From positions 1 to 10,870 of the forward strand of contig JAPPQA010000053.1 of NCBI GenBank assembly GCA_028817255.1: 10,870 nt of DNA, in the 5' to 3' direction. Below the pieces are notes generated by a model. The model was not told where the DNA came from, made no database searches, and saw only the letters and a program-made list of their open reading frames with translations. The position numbers and the translations under genes are program-made. This document shows, in pieces, positions 1-7,529 of the stretch; the first letter of the stretch is position 1, and the number at the start of each line of letters is the position of its first letter. The DNA is from Gammaproteobacteria bacterium. GTDB lineage: Bacteria; Pseudomonadota; Gammaproteobacteria; Porifericomitales; Porifericomitaceae.

Positions 1-83
1 GGCGGGGATGGCGGCGGCTTGCGGTATGATGCGCGGGGCGCGAATCCCGGCGCTGGCGGGCGGCGCTTGCGGGGCGCGAGATC

Positions 84-91
84 GGGAGAGG
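84..91 (+). promoter_or_regulatory. Probable ribosome binding site deciding the lptD TTG start
   Basis: GGGAGAGG lies 3 nt before the TTG at 95. The same nine-base string GGGAGAGGC occurs just before the GTG start of rsmA (4792-4800), which is independently supported. The recurrence argues that this is a genuine ribosome site here. No comparable purine stretch precedes the upstream in-frame ATGs at 8, 26 or 29. The bases before it (1-83) show nothing I recognise; the operon promoter is probably outside the window. Confidence 0.5.
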
Positions 92-94
92 CAT

Positions 95-2422
95 TTGTTC
101 GGCAGCGTTGCATGGAGGGAAGCGGGGGGGCCGGCAAAATGCCGGGACGGCAGGGCGGCGGTCGGGGCCTTCGGGGGCCGGCGCCTGCTGGCTGTCTGGT
201 CGCTCGCGCTGGGGTTGTCGGCGTCTTCTTTGGCGGCGGCGCGGGGTTTGTGTCCCGCGCAATCGGCGCCGGAGGCGCCGCCGGCGGAACTGCCCGCCGG
301 GGAGCTGCGGCTGGAATCGCGGCGCGCGAATTATTTTGTGGGCGGGGAGGTCCTGATGCAGGGCGACGTGGAACTGGCCCAGGGTCGGCGGCGCCTGCGC
401 ACGGAGTCCCTGCGTTACGACACGCAGACCCGGCAGGCGTGGGCGGACGCGCCCCTGGAGTATCGCGACCCGGTGTTGCGCCTGCGCGGGCGGCGCGGCA
501 GTTTCGATGCCGCCTCGGGCAGCGCGCGCTTTGAGGAGGCGCATTACTTGCTGCCGGCGACGGGCGGTAGGGGAACGGCGGATGTCCTGCAAAATGACGG
601 GGACGTGACCCGCCTGGAGGGGATTGATTACAGCACTTGCGCGGGAGATGCCGGGTTCTGGCGCCTCCATGCCCGCCGCATGCGGCTGGATCGCGCCGCC
701 GGGGAAGGGCGGGCGCGGCACCTGGTGCTGCGCTTTGGCGGCTTGCCGGTGCTGTACGCGCCGTTCTTTTCCTTCCCCCTGGACGAACGGCGCAAGACGG
801 GGTTCCTGACGCCGCGTTTCGGCATCTCCACCAGCACGGGCGCGGATCTGCGCGTCCCCTATTACTGGAACCTGGCGCCCGACCGGGATTTCACTTTCGC
901 CTGGCGCGGCATGGAGCGCCGCGGCCAGATGCTGAGCGCGGAGTATCGGCGCCTGTGGCGGCGCGGAAACGGAAGCCTGTACGCCGAGGGCTTGCCGCGC
1001 GACCGTAAGGATCGGGACCGCGGCCGGGGGCTGGTCTCGCTGCGCCTGGATTGGGATGCGGGGGGCGGCGACACGGGGACGAGGCGCTTGCGCCTGGACG
1101 CGGAGCGGGTTTCCGACCGGCGCTACCTGCGCGATTTGGGCGCCGGGATCGGGCTGAGCGCCAGCCGCCTGTTGCAGCAGCGCGCCGAGGCCGACTATCG
1201 CTTCGCGCATGGGGGCGCGCATGGCGGCTGGACGCTGCTGTTTCAGGGATACCAGAGCCTGGACGAGGACATCGCGCCCGCGGAGGAGCCCTACCGGCGC
1301 CTGCCTCGCTTCTTGTTCGACTATGGGCGGCAGGCGCCGCGGGCCGCCGGCGGGCCCGGTTTCTCGGTGCGCGGGGAGGGAGCGTATTTTGACCGTGACG
1401 CGGGGCCCGCGGGCGCGCGTCTGGACCTGCGGCCCGCGCTGTTCTGGACGCGGCGCGGCGCGGCGGGCTTCCTGCGCCCGGAGGCGGCGCTGCGCTATAC
1501 CCGCTACGCGCTGGATCGCAGGCAGGCAGGGACGCCGGCCGTGCTGGAACGCTGGCTGCCCAGCCTGGAACTGCGCGGCGGGATGTTCTTTCTGCGCCCC
1601 GTGCGCTGGTTGCGGCGCGATTATCTGCAAACCCTGGAACCGCGGCTCTATTACCGCTACGCGCCGCACCGGGCGCAGGCCGCGCTGCCGGTCTTCGATA
1701 CCGGGCGGACGGCTCTTTCGGCGTCCTCGCTGTTTTATCCGGACCGCTTCACGGGGGCCGACCGGGTGGGCGACGTCAATCGGCTGACCCTGGCCCTCAG
1801 TTCCCGCCTGCTGGCGGGCGACACCGGCGGCGAGCGGGGGCGCTTGACCCTGGGACAGGCGTATTTTTTCCGCGACCGCCGGGTGGGGTTGCCCGGCGAG
1901 GCGCCGCAAGACGCCGCCGTGTCGCCGCTGTTGCAGGCGCTGTCGCTGCGTCTGCCGGCAGGGTTCGAGCTGCGCCAGCAGTGGGATTGGGACCCGGAAG
2001 ACGCCGGCACCGAACGCTGGACCCTGGGCTTGCGCTACCGGGATTTGCAGACGCGGCGCTTGTTGAATCTGCACTACCGGTACCGGCGCGCCCGCGCCGG
2101 CGGCATCGGCGGCGCGGCGGACCGGGACCTGCGGCAGGTCGGTCTTTCGTTCCGCCGGCCGTTGGGGGCGCGGTGGGCGCTGTTTGGCCTCTGGAATCAC
2201 TCTCTGGCCGCGCGCCGTCCGCTGGAATGGATCGGCGGCGCGCAATATCGTTCCTGCTGTTGGGCCCTGCGCCTGGTGGGCCGCCGCTTCCTGACAGGAA
2301 AGGATCGGGAGTACACTAGCAATATCTTTTTGCAGTTGGAGTTGCTGGGCCTGGCCGGGATCGGTCGCGCCGGCGGCAACCTGCTGAGGCGGAGCATCCC
2401 GGGTTATGAAGACGACTGGTAG
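95..2422 (+). CDS. lptD: LPS-assembly outer-membrane protein LptD
   Basis: LptD is the outer-membrane beta-barrel that, with the lipoprotein LptE, inserts lipopolysaccharide into the outer leaflet. The 775-aa product (E. coli 784) has a hydrophobic signal segment at about residues 31-49, an LptA/OstA-like domain at about 66-176 and a long barrel domain to the C-terminus. The motif LPVLYAPFFSFPLDERRKTG, followed by GFLTPRFG, is typical of the family. Four cysteines (53, 182, 721, 722) match E. coli C31, C173, C724 and C725, which form the interdomain disulfides, so the same oxidative maturation is likely. The start is uncertain. I chose TTG at 95 because GGGAGAGG lies 3 nt upstream. The reading frame is also open upstream to ATG at 29, 26 and 8, but none of these has a ribosome site and they would give a signal-peptide n-region of more than 50 residues. 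The gene overlaps surA by 17 nt. Family assignment is certain; the start is not. Confidence 0.95.
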   Translation: MFGSVAWREAGGPAKCRDGRAAVGAFGGRRLLAVWSLALGLSASSLAAARGLCPAQSAPEAPPAELPAGELRLESRRANYFVGGEVLMQGDVELAQGRRRLRTESLRYDTQTRQAWADAPLEYRDPVLRLRGRRGSFDAASGSARFEEAHYLLPATGGRGTADVLQNDGDVTRLEGIDYSTCAGDAGFWRLHARRMRLDRAAGEGRARHLVLRFGGLPVLYAPFFSFPLDERRKTGFLTPRFGISTSTGADLRVPYYWNLAPDRDFTFAWRGMERRGQMLSAEYRRLWRRGNGSLYAEGLPRDRKDRDRGRGLVSLRLDWDAGGGDTGTRRLRLDAERVSDRRYLRDLGAGIGLSASRLLQQRAEADYRFAHGGAHGGWTLLFQGYQSLDEDIAPAEEPYRRLPRFLFDYGRQAPRAAGGPGFSVRGEGAYFDRDAGPAGARLDLRPALFWTRRGAAGFLRPEAALRYTRYALDRRQAGTPAVLERWLPSLELRGGMFFLRPVRWLRRDYLQTLEPRLYYRYAPHRAQAALPVFDTGRTALSASSLFYPDRFTGADRVGDVNRLTLALSSRLLAGDTGGERGRLTLGQAYFFRDRRVGLPGEAPQDAAVSPLLQALSLRLPAGFELRQQWDWDPEDAGTERWTLGLRYRDLQTRRLLNLHYRYRRARAGGIGGAADRDLRQVGLSFRRPLGARWALFGLWNHSLAARRPLEWIGGAQYRSCCWALRLVGRRFLTGKDREYTSNIFLQLELLGLAGIGRAGGNLLRRSIPGYEDDW

Positions 2423-3710
2423 CAAGCGGCCAACGGTTCCCGTGCTGTTGGCGGGAATCCTGTTTTGCTGGGCGGGCGCGGGCCATGCCCAATCGGTGAC
2501 CCTGGATCGGATTATTGCCGTCGTCAACGACGATGTCGTCTTGCAGAGCGAGTTCGAGAACCGCGAGCGCCTGCTTCAGGAGCGGTTGCGGAAGGAGGGG
2601 ACGTATATCTCCAATCCTCTGATTATTAAGAAACAGGTGCTGGATCTCCTGATCATGACCAAGCTGCAGTTGCAGCAGGCGACGGTCAGCGGCGTTACGG
2701 TGGAGGAGGGGGTGCTCGACCGCATGGTCGGCGATATCGCCGCGCGCAACGGCATGTCGGTGGACGGGTTTCAGCGGCTGTTGGAGGAGGACGGTTTCAG
2801 CTATGAGGGCTTTCGACAGGGAATGCGCGAAGAGCTGCTCGTTCGGCGGCTGCGTTCGCAGGAGATTGACACCCGCGTCTCCATCAGCGAGGAGGAGATT
2901 GATTATTATCTGACTACGCTGGAGAGCCAGGGAGGGATGGGCCGGGAGTACCGCCTGCAGCATATCCTGATACTTGAGGGCGGTGAGCCGGAGGAGATGC
3001 GTCAGCGCGCCGAGGATCTGCGCAAGCGTCTGGAGGGCGGGGAAGATTTCGCCGCGCTGGCCGAGGAACTCTCGGACGCGGAAGATGCCGCCCAGGGCGG
3101 CGACCTGGGCTGGCGGCGGTTGCCCGAAGTGCCTACCGTTTTCCTGGAGCATGTGCCCAACCTGGAGGTGGGGGGTTTCACCGGCCCCTTCGAGGGCGGG
3201 GACGGTCTGCACTTTGTGCGGCTGGCGGAGGTGCGCGCCAGCGACCTGTTCATGGAGGAACAGACCCGGTCGCGGCATATCCTGGCGCGCGTGGAGGAGG
3301 GAAACGACGGCACGGAGGCTCGGGAACTCATTGCCGGGCTGCGCGAGCGGCTCGAGCAGGGCGAGGATTTCGCGGCCCTGGCCGCGGAATATTCCGATGA
3401 CCTGGGCACTTCTACCGAGGGCGGCGCCCTGGGCTGGGTCGGCCGGGGGGCGCTGGATCCCGCTTTCCAGCAGGCCCTGGACGATCTGGAGCCGGGGGAA
3501 CTCAGCGAGCCCTTCCGTTCCTCCTTCGGTTGGCACGTTGCCCAATTGCTGGAGCGGCGCCGCCAGGACCGCACCGAGGACGCGCGCCGGGAACAGGCCC
3601 GTGAAACGATACGCCGGCGCAAGAGCGAGAACGCGTACAAGTCCTGGTTGCATCAACTGCGCGACGAGGCATATGTAGAGTACCGCCTGGACTGGGGCGA
3701 GGAGCTCTAA
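2406..3710 (+). CDS. surA: Periplasmic chaperone and peptidyl-prolyl isomerase SurA
   Basis: SurA escorts unfolded outer-membrane proteins across the periplasm to the BAM complex, and LptD is one of its main clients. The 434-aa product (E. coli 428) begins with a signal peptide, probably cleaved after GHA at residue 28. The chaperone domain starts with LDRIIAVVNDDVVLQSEFE (33-51) and runs to about 165. Two parvulin isomerase domains follow: one at about 181-276 (YRLQHILIL, GGDLGW, LHFVRLAEV) and one at about 289-385 (SRHILARV, GGALGWVGRG, GWHVAQLLERR). A C-terminal helix (about 395-425) packs with the N-domain in known structures. Both isomerase domains look intact; in E. coli only the second is clearly catalytic. 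The start overlaps the end of lptD by 17 nt, with GAGGCGGAG at 2386-2394 as a likely ribosome site inside lptD. The stop overlaps the pdxA start as TAATG. Confidence 0.97.
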   Translation: MKTTGSKRPTVPVLLAGILFCWAGAGHAQSVTLDRIIAVVNDDVVLQSEFENRERLLQERLRKEGTYISNPLIIKKQVLDLLIMTKLQLQQATVSGVTVEEGVLDRMVGDIAARNGMSVDGFQRLLEEDGFSYEGFRQGMREELLVRRLRSQEIDTRVSISEEEIDYYLTTLESQGGMGREYRLQHILILEGGEPEEMRQRAEDLRKRLEGGEDFAALAEELSDAEDAAQGGDLGWRRLPEVPTVFLEHVPNLEVGGFTGPFEGGDGLHFVRLAEVRASDLFMEEQTRSRHILARVEEGNDGTEARELIAGLRERLEQGEDFAALAAEYSDDLGTSTEGGALGWVGRGALDPAFQQALDDLEPGELSEPFRSSFGWHVAQLLERRRQDRTEDARREQARETIRRRKSENAYKSWLHQLRDEAYVEYRLDWGEEL

Positions 3711-4807
3711 TGGCCGAGATGCCAGGCCGGATGCCGCGGCTGATCCTGACACCGGGCGAACCCGCGGGCATCGGGCCGGACTTGGCGGTGTCGCTTGCTG
3801 CCCGGCCGCCGGCGGCGGAGTTGGTCGTCGTTGCCGACCCGGAATTGTTGCGCGAACGTGCCCGGCGCCTGGATCTTGCCCTGCGGATCGCAGAGTTCCA
3901 CGATGCCGACCCGCCCAGCCCGGCCCGCCCCGGCGTCCTCAAGGTTTGGCCCCTGCCGCTGGCGGCGGCCGTGCGTTGCGGCCGGCCTGATCCGGCCAAC
4001 GCCCGGAGCTTGTTGCAGGCTTTGGAGCGCGCCTGCCGGGCTTGCCTCGCCGGGCGTTTTACCGCCTTGGTGACGGGGCCGCTGCACAAATCCGCGATCC
4101 GGGCGGCGGGCTTCCCTTTTACCGGGCACACAGAGTATCTCGCCGATCTGTGCCAGGTGCCGCAACCGGTGATGCTGCTGGCCGGCGGCGGCCTCCGCGT
4201 GGCCCTGGCGACCACGCACCTGCCCCTGGCCGACGTGCCCGCCGCGATTACGCCGCGGCGGTTGCGGGCAGTGCTGGTCGTTCTGTGTCGCGACCTCGGA
4301 CGATACTACGGGCTCGCCGCGCCCCGCATCCGGGTCTGCGGGCTGAATCCGCATGCCGGCGAGGACGGGAGTCTGGGCGATGCCGAGCGGCGGGTGATCG
4401 CCCCCGTGCTGGACGAATTGCGCGCCGGTGGGATGCGCCTGGAGGGGCCGCTGGCGGCCGACACGGCCTTTGTCCCTGCCGGGAGCGGCGAGGCGGGGCC
4501 GGCCGGCGCCGGTGGCGCAGACGCCGTGCTGGCCATGTACCACGACCAGGGGCTGCCGGCGGTCAAGGCCCTGGGTTTCGGCGAGACGGTCAATATTACG
4601 CTGGGACTGCCGTTCCCGCGCTGCTCCGTGGATCACGGCACGGCGTTGGCGTTGGCGGGCACCGGTCGCGCCCGGGCGCACAGTCTCCGGGCCGCGTTGC
4701 GCCTCGCGATGGAGTTGTCCGCCGGTTGCGGGCACGGGCAGGAAGCTGCGCCTGCCGGTGCGGCAGCGGGCGTTGCGCCCCGTTTGCGGCAGGGAGAGGC
4801 CCGGTGA
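3710..4807 (+). CDS. pdxA: 4-hydroxythreonine-4-phosphate dehydrogenase PdxA
   Basis: PdxA oxidises 4-phosphohydroxy-L-threonine with NAD to a product that decarboxylates to 3-amino-2-oxopropyl phosphate, the partner of deoxyxylulose phosphate in pyridoxal-phosphate synthesis by PdxJ. It is cytoplasmic, dimeric and metal-dependent. The 365-aa product carries LTPGEPAGIGPDL (13-25), TGPLHKSAI (122-130), the substrate pair H140-T141 in GHTEYL, and metal ligands H170 (ATTH), H215 (LNPHAGEDG) and H278 (MYHDQGL), equivalent to E. coli H166, H211 and H266. VNITLGLPFPRCSVDHGTA (294-312) is also diagnostic. Two oddities: a Gly/Ala-rich insertion at about 257-270 before the third metal histidine, and a low-complexity tail after about 337. 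The ATG shares a base with the surA stop, and GAGGAG at 3699-3704 is a good ribosome site. The end overlaps rsmA by 4 nt. Confidence 0.97.
   Translation: MAEMPGRMPRLILTPGEPAGIGPDLAVSLAARPPAAELVVVADPELLRERARRLDLALRIAEFHDADPPSPARPGVLKVWPLPLAAAVRCGRPDPANARSLLQALERACRACLAGRFTALVTGPLHKSAIRAAGFPFTGHTEYLADLCQVPQPVMLLAGGGLRVALATTHLPLADVPAAITPRRLRAVLVVLCRDLGRYYGLAAPRIRVCGLNPHAGEDGSLGDAERRVIAPVLDELRAGGMRLEGPLAADTAFVPAGSGEAGPAGAGGADAVLAMYHDQGLPAVKALGFGETVNITLGLPFPRCSVDHGTALALAGTGRARAHSLRAALRLAMELSAGCGHGQEAAPAGAAAGVAPRLRQGEAR
4792..4799 (+). promoter_or_regulatory. Ribosome binding site supporting the rsmA GTG start
   Basis: GGGAGAGG inside the last codons of pdxA ends 4 nt before the GTG at 4804. It fixes the rsmA start, which would otherwise be ambiguous because the frame is open for a further 762 nt upstream. 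The protein motif GQHFL falls at residue 14 with this start, as expected for the family. Confidence 0.6.
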
Positions 4808-5619
4808 GGGCGGCCGGGCGGAGCCGCGCGCGCCGCCGTTGGGGGCAGCACTTTTTGCGCGACCCGGATGCGATCGCGCAGGCGGTGGCGGCGATCGCGC
4901 CGCGCCCCGGCCAGCGCCTGGTCGAGATCGGACCGGGGGACGGCGCCCTCACTGGCCCGCTGCTGGACGCCGCCGGCGCCCTGGACGCAGTGGAGAAAGA
5001 TCCGGCGCTGGGGGACCTGCTGTGCTTGCGCTACCCTCCCGCCCGCGGATTGCGCCTGTACCGGGCGGACGCGCTGCGCTTCGATTACCGGCGCCTGTGC
5101 GTCGGCGGCGGCCGCTTGCGCCTGGTGGGCAATCTGCCGTATTCCATTTCCACTCCCCTGCTGTTTCTGCTGTACGACTTGCGCGAATGCCTGCATGACA
5201 TGGTATTTATGCTGCAAAGGGAAGTTGCGGAACGGCTGGTCTCCGCGCCGGGCAGCCGCCGTTACGGACGGCTTTCGGTCATGATGCAGTGCCGTTTTTC
5301 CATGCGGCGGCTGTTCGATGTGCCGGCGGCGGCCTTTGCCCCGCCGCCGCGCGTGGAGTCTTCCATGCTGCATTTCGCGCCGCGCGCCGCCCCCCTGTGC
5401 GGCGCCGCCGACCCGGCGCTGTTCGCGGAGTTGGTGCGGCGCGCTTTTTCCGGCCGGCGCAAGCTGTTGCGCAATGCCCTCGCCGGGTTCCTGGATATGC
5501 AACGCCTGGAGGCCGCCGCCATCCCTGCCTCGGCCCGCGCCGAAGACCTGGCGCCGGAAGATTACGCCCGGCTGGCGGCACCGGTTGGCCTCGGCGAGCC
5601 GCGCCTTTCCGGGCGCTGA
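4804..5619 (+). CDS. rsmA: 16S rRNA dimethyladenosine transferase RsmA (KsgA)
   Basis: RsmA uses S-adenosylmethionine to dimethylate two adjacent adenines in the 3' terminal hairpin of 16S rRNA, a late checkpoint of 30S assembly. The 271-aa product (E. coli 273) shows the family motifs in order: GQHFLRD (14-20), SAM motif I EIGPGDGALT (41-50), the acidic ribose contact E64 in VEKD, ADALRFD (88-94), the catalytic loop NLPYSIST (110-117), QREVAERL (138-145), YGRLSV (154-159), FAPPPRVES (178-186) and the C-terminal RRAFSGRRKLLRN (212-224). The start is GTG at 4804, overlapping the pdxA TGA as GTGA, with GGGAGAGG at 4792-4799. The frame is open far upstream, back to 4042 inside pdxA, but that part is an out-of-frame reading of pdxA and not a fusion. 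The 6-nt gap to the next gene suggests translational coupling. Confidence 0.97.
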   Translation: MRAAGRSRARRRWGQHFLRDPDAIAQAVAAIAPRPGQRLVEIGPGDGALTGPLLDAAGALDAVEKDPALGDLLCLRYPPARGLRLYRADALRFDYRRLCVGGGRLRLVGNLPYSISTPLLFLLYDLRECLHDMVFMLQREVAERLVSAPGSRRYGRLSVMMQCRFSMRRLFDVPAAAFAPPPRVESSMLHFAPRAAPLCGAADPALFAELVRRAFSGRRKLLRNALAGFLDMQRLEAAAIPASARAEDLAPEDYARLAAPVGLGEPRLSGR

Positions 5620-5625
5620 CGGGAT

Positions 5626-6207
5626 ATGCCCCGCGTTGTGCACAGTCCGCGGCAATCCGGCAGGCCCGGTCGGGTATGGCCGTCGCTGTGGCGACAGACG
5701 GAACGGCTGGAGCGGGGCTTGGCGGCCATAGGAGATCGGGTGGGGCGGCTGGTGGCTTGGTCAATCCCGGCCATGGTGCTGGTCGTTTCCTACGATGTCT
5801 CGATGCGGTTCCTGTTCCACCGGGGTTCGGTGGCGCTGCAGGAACTGGAGTGGCACCTGTTTTCCCTGGTCTTCCTGCTGGGTGCGGCCCATACCCTCCG
5901 TTGCGGCCAGCACGTGCGCCTGGACCTGTGCTACCGCAGCCGGTGGCTGAACGACCGGCGCCGCGCCTGGATCGATCTGCTGGGAGGGCTGTTTTTTCTG
6001 GTGCCTTTCTGCCTGTTGGTTATCGCCAGTTCCTGGAACTTTGTCTCGCAGTCCTTCGTGCATGCGGAGGTTTCCCCCGACCCGGGCGGGCTGCCCTATC
6101 GCTGGCTGCTCAAAGCGGCGATCCCGTTCGGTTTCGGTTTGCTGTTGCTGCAGGGGGTGGCGGATATCCTCGGCAATCTGCGCCGCCTGTTCGGCGAGGA
6201 CCGCTGA
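5626..6207 (+). CDS. TRAP transporter small membrane subunit, DctQ family
   Basis: This is the four-helix small permease of a tripartite ATP-independent periplasmic (TRAP) transporter, which imports small organic acids using an ion gradient and a periplasmic binding protein. The 193-aa product has membrane segments at about 42-64, 75-92, 115-137 and 159-182. Family features include YDVSMRFLF (56-64), LQELEWHLFSLVFLLGAA (71-88) with the conserved Glu-Trp pair, and the H96-V-R-L-D loop. PGGLPYRWLLKAAIPFGF (153-170) recalls the mannitol/chloroaromatic-type TRAP subgroup from memory, so the substrate is not established. The ATG at 5626 lies 6 nt after the rsmA stop and has only a weak ribosome site (GACGGG, 2 nt away), suggesting coupling to rsmA translation. 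An in-frame GTG at 5740 has a better site (AGGAG at 5730-5734) but would remove the amphipathic segment before helix 1, so I prefer 5626. The stop overlaps the next ATG as TGATG. Confidence 0.9.
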   Translation: MPRVVHSPRQSGRPGRVWPSLWRQTERLERGLAAIGDRVGRLVAWSIPAMVLVVSYDVSMRFLFHRGSVALQELEWHLFSLVFLLGAAHTLRCGQHVRLDLCYRSRWLNDRRRAWIDLLGGLFFLVPFCLLVIASSWNFVSQSFVHAEVSPDPGGLPYRWLLKAAIPFGFGLLLLQGVADILGNLRRLFGEDR

Positions 6208-7529
6208 TGCAGACCTGGGCTCTGCTTATGTTCCCGGTGCTGTTTCTGTTGCTGCTGCTCGGGTATCCGGTGGCCTTTACCCTGGGGGCGGTCGCCCTGG
6301 TTTTCGGCTGGCTGTTCCTGGGGCTCGATTTTTTCGGGCTATTGCCGCTGCGCATCTGGGGGGTGATGACGAATTTCACTTTGTTGGCGGTGCCCTTGTT
6401 CGTTTTCATGGGAATGGTGCTCGAGCGCTCCGGGCTGGCCGCGGATCTTCTGGAAACCGCCGGCCGGTTATGCGGCAGGCGCAGGGGCGGGCTGGCCTTT
6501 GCCAGCGTGCTGATTGGGGGATTGTTGGCCGCCACTACCGGCGTGGTCGGCGCGACGGTGGTGACCATGGGCGTCATCGCCCTGCCTGCTATGCTCAAGC
6601 ACGGCTATTCCCCGTCTCTGGCCTCCGGTACGGTAGCCGCCGCCGGGACGCTGGGGCAGATCGTCCCGCCGAGCATCGTCCTGATTCTGCTGGGGGATGT
6701 CATGGGCGTCCCGGTGGGCAGGCTGTTCGTCGGCGCCGTGTTGCCGGGGATGCTGCTGATATTCCTGTATCTGCTGTATATCCTGCTGGTTGCCTGGCGG
6801 CGGCCGCAAGCGGCGCCGGCGGTAGCGCCGGCGGCGGCCGAGGGGCTGGACGGGGACCTGGTGCTGCGTGCCGTCTGCGGCCTGTTGCCGCCTCTGCTGC
6901 TGGTGGCTGCCGTGCTGGGCTCGATCTTTCTGGGCATTGCCTCTCCTACCGAGTCGGCGGCGCTGGGCGCCCTGGGCGCCGTGCTGCTGGCTGTTGTCCG
7001 CGGGCGGCTGAACCTGGCCGGCCTGTACCAGGCGATGCTTCAGACCCTGCGCCTGACCAGCATGGTGTTTCTCATCCTGATTGGCGCCACGGCCTTCGGG
7101 CTCGTGTTTCGCGGCATCGGCGGAGACGCCGCCATCTTCGGATTCATGACCTCCCACTTCAGCAGTGCCGCCGGGTTTCTGCTGGCCAGTATGGTCCTGA
7201 TATTTCTGCTCGGTCTGTTTCTGGACTTCCTGGAAATCTGTTTCATCGTGGTGCCGGTGCTGGCCCCGATCGGCGTCTATTTCGGGTTGGACCCGCTGTG
7301 GCTGGGTCTGTTGATCGCTTTGAATCTACAAACCGCCTTCCTCACCCCGCCGGTCGGGTTTTCCCTGTTCTATCTGAAGGGAGCGGCGCCGAGCCTTCCC
7401 CTGAGGGCGCTTTATCGCGGGATCGTTCCTTTTGTCTGCATACAAGTCGCGGTCATCGTTCTGTTGGCCTCTTGTCCGCGTTGCGCCCTCTGGTTGCCCG
7501 ATCTGGCGGACCGCCTGCAGGGGCTGTAG
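6207..7529 (+). CDS. TRAP transporter large permease subunit, DctM family
   Basis: This is the large TRAP permease that forms the transport path with the small subunit. The 440-aa product is hydrophobic throughout, with a dozen or so membrane segments. It shows PLFVFMGMVLERSGLA (63-78), GGLLAATTGVVGATVVTMG (104-122), GQIVPPSIVLILLGD (150-164), GIASPTESAALGALGA (243-258), FLDFLEICFIVVPVLAP (338-354) and LQTAFLTPPVGFSLFYL (374-390), all typical of DctM. The central cytoplasmic loop (about 199-216) is Ala/Pro-rich and encoded partly by a tandem repeat at 6813-6834. The ATG shares one base with the small-subunit stop, with GAGGA at 6196-6200 as ribosome site, so the two are made together. No DctP binding protein lies in the window; the gene before them is rsmA and the one after is aroE on the opposite strand. 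The last 77 nt overlap the end of aroE. Confidence 0.95.
   Translation: MQTWALLMFPVLFLLLLLGYPVAFTLGAVALVFGWLFLGLDFFGLLPLRIWGVMTNFTLLAVPLFVFMGMVLERSGLAADLLETAGRLCGRRRGGLAFASVLIGGLLAATTGVVGATVVTMGVIALPAMLKHGYSPSLASGTVAAAGTLGQIVPPSIVLILLGDVMGVPVGRLFVGAVLPGMLLIFLYLLYILLVAWRRPQAAPAVAPAAAEGLDGDLVLRAVCGLLPPLLLVAAVLGSIFLGIASPTESAALGALGAVLLAVVRGRLNLAGLYQAMLQTLRLTSMVFLILIGATAFGLVFRGIGGDAAIFGFMTSHFSSAAGFLLASMVLIFLLGLFLDFLEICFIVVPVLAPIGVYFGLDPLWLGLLIALNLQTAFLTPPVGFSLFYLKGAAPSLPLRALYRGIVPFVCIQVAVIVLLASCPRCALWLPDLADRLQGL
6813..6834 (+). repeat. Short imperfect tandem repeat in the dctM loop
   Basis: The ten-base unit GCGCCGGCGG occurs twice, at 6813-6822 and 6825-6834, a 12-nt period. It encodes part of the Ala/Pro-rich cytoplasmic loop of the large TRAP permease. 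A period that keeps the reading frame suggests local slippage in a tolerant linker; no other role is visible. Confidence 0.4.

Noticed and set aside
2316..3752. 478-codon open frame on the minus strand opposite surA
   Set aside because: It matches no family I know, is antisense to a clear surA and reflects GC-rich codon use. Similar antisense frames at 3707-4735 and 4633-5655 (minus) and 8280-9458 (plus) were rejected for the same reason.
4042..4803. Long in-frame upstream extension of rsmA, apparently a 525-residue protein
   Set aside because: This part is an Arg/Gly/Ala-rich out-of-frame reading of pdxA. RsmA has normal length and a ribosome site with the GTG at 4804.
5730..5742. AGGAG followed by GTG as an alternative dctQ start
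   Set aside because: It would begin the protein directly at the first membrane helix and remove the amphipathic N-terminal segment usual in the family.
5289..6206. In-frame upstream extension of dctM through dctQ and the end of rsmA
   Set aside because: It reads two well-supported genes in the wrong frame. The ATG at 6207 has a ribosome site and gives a DctM of normal length.
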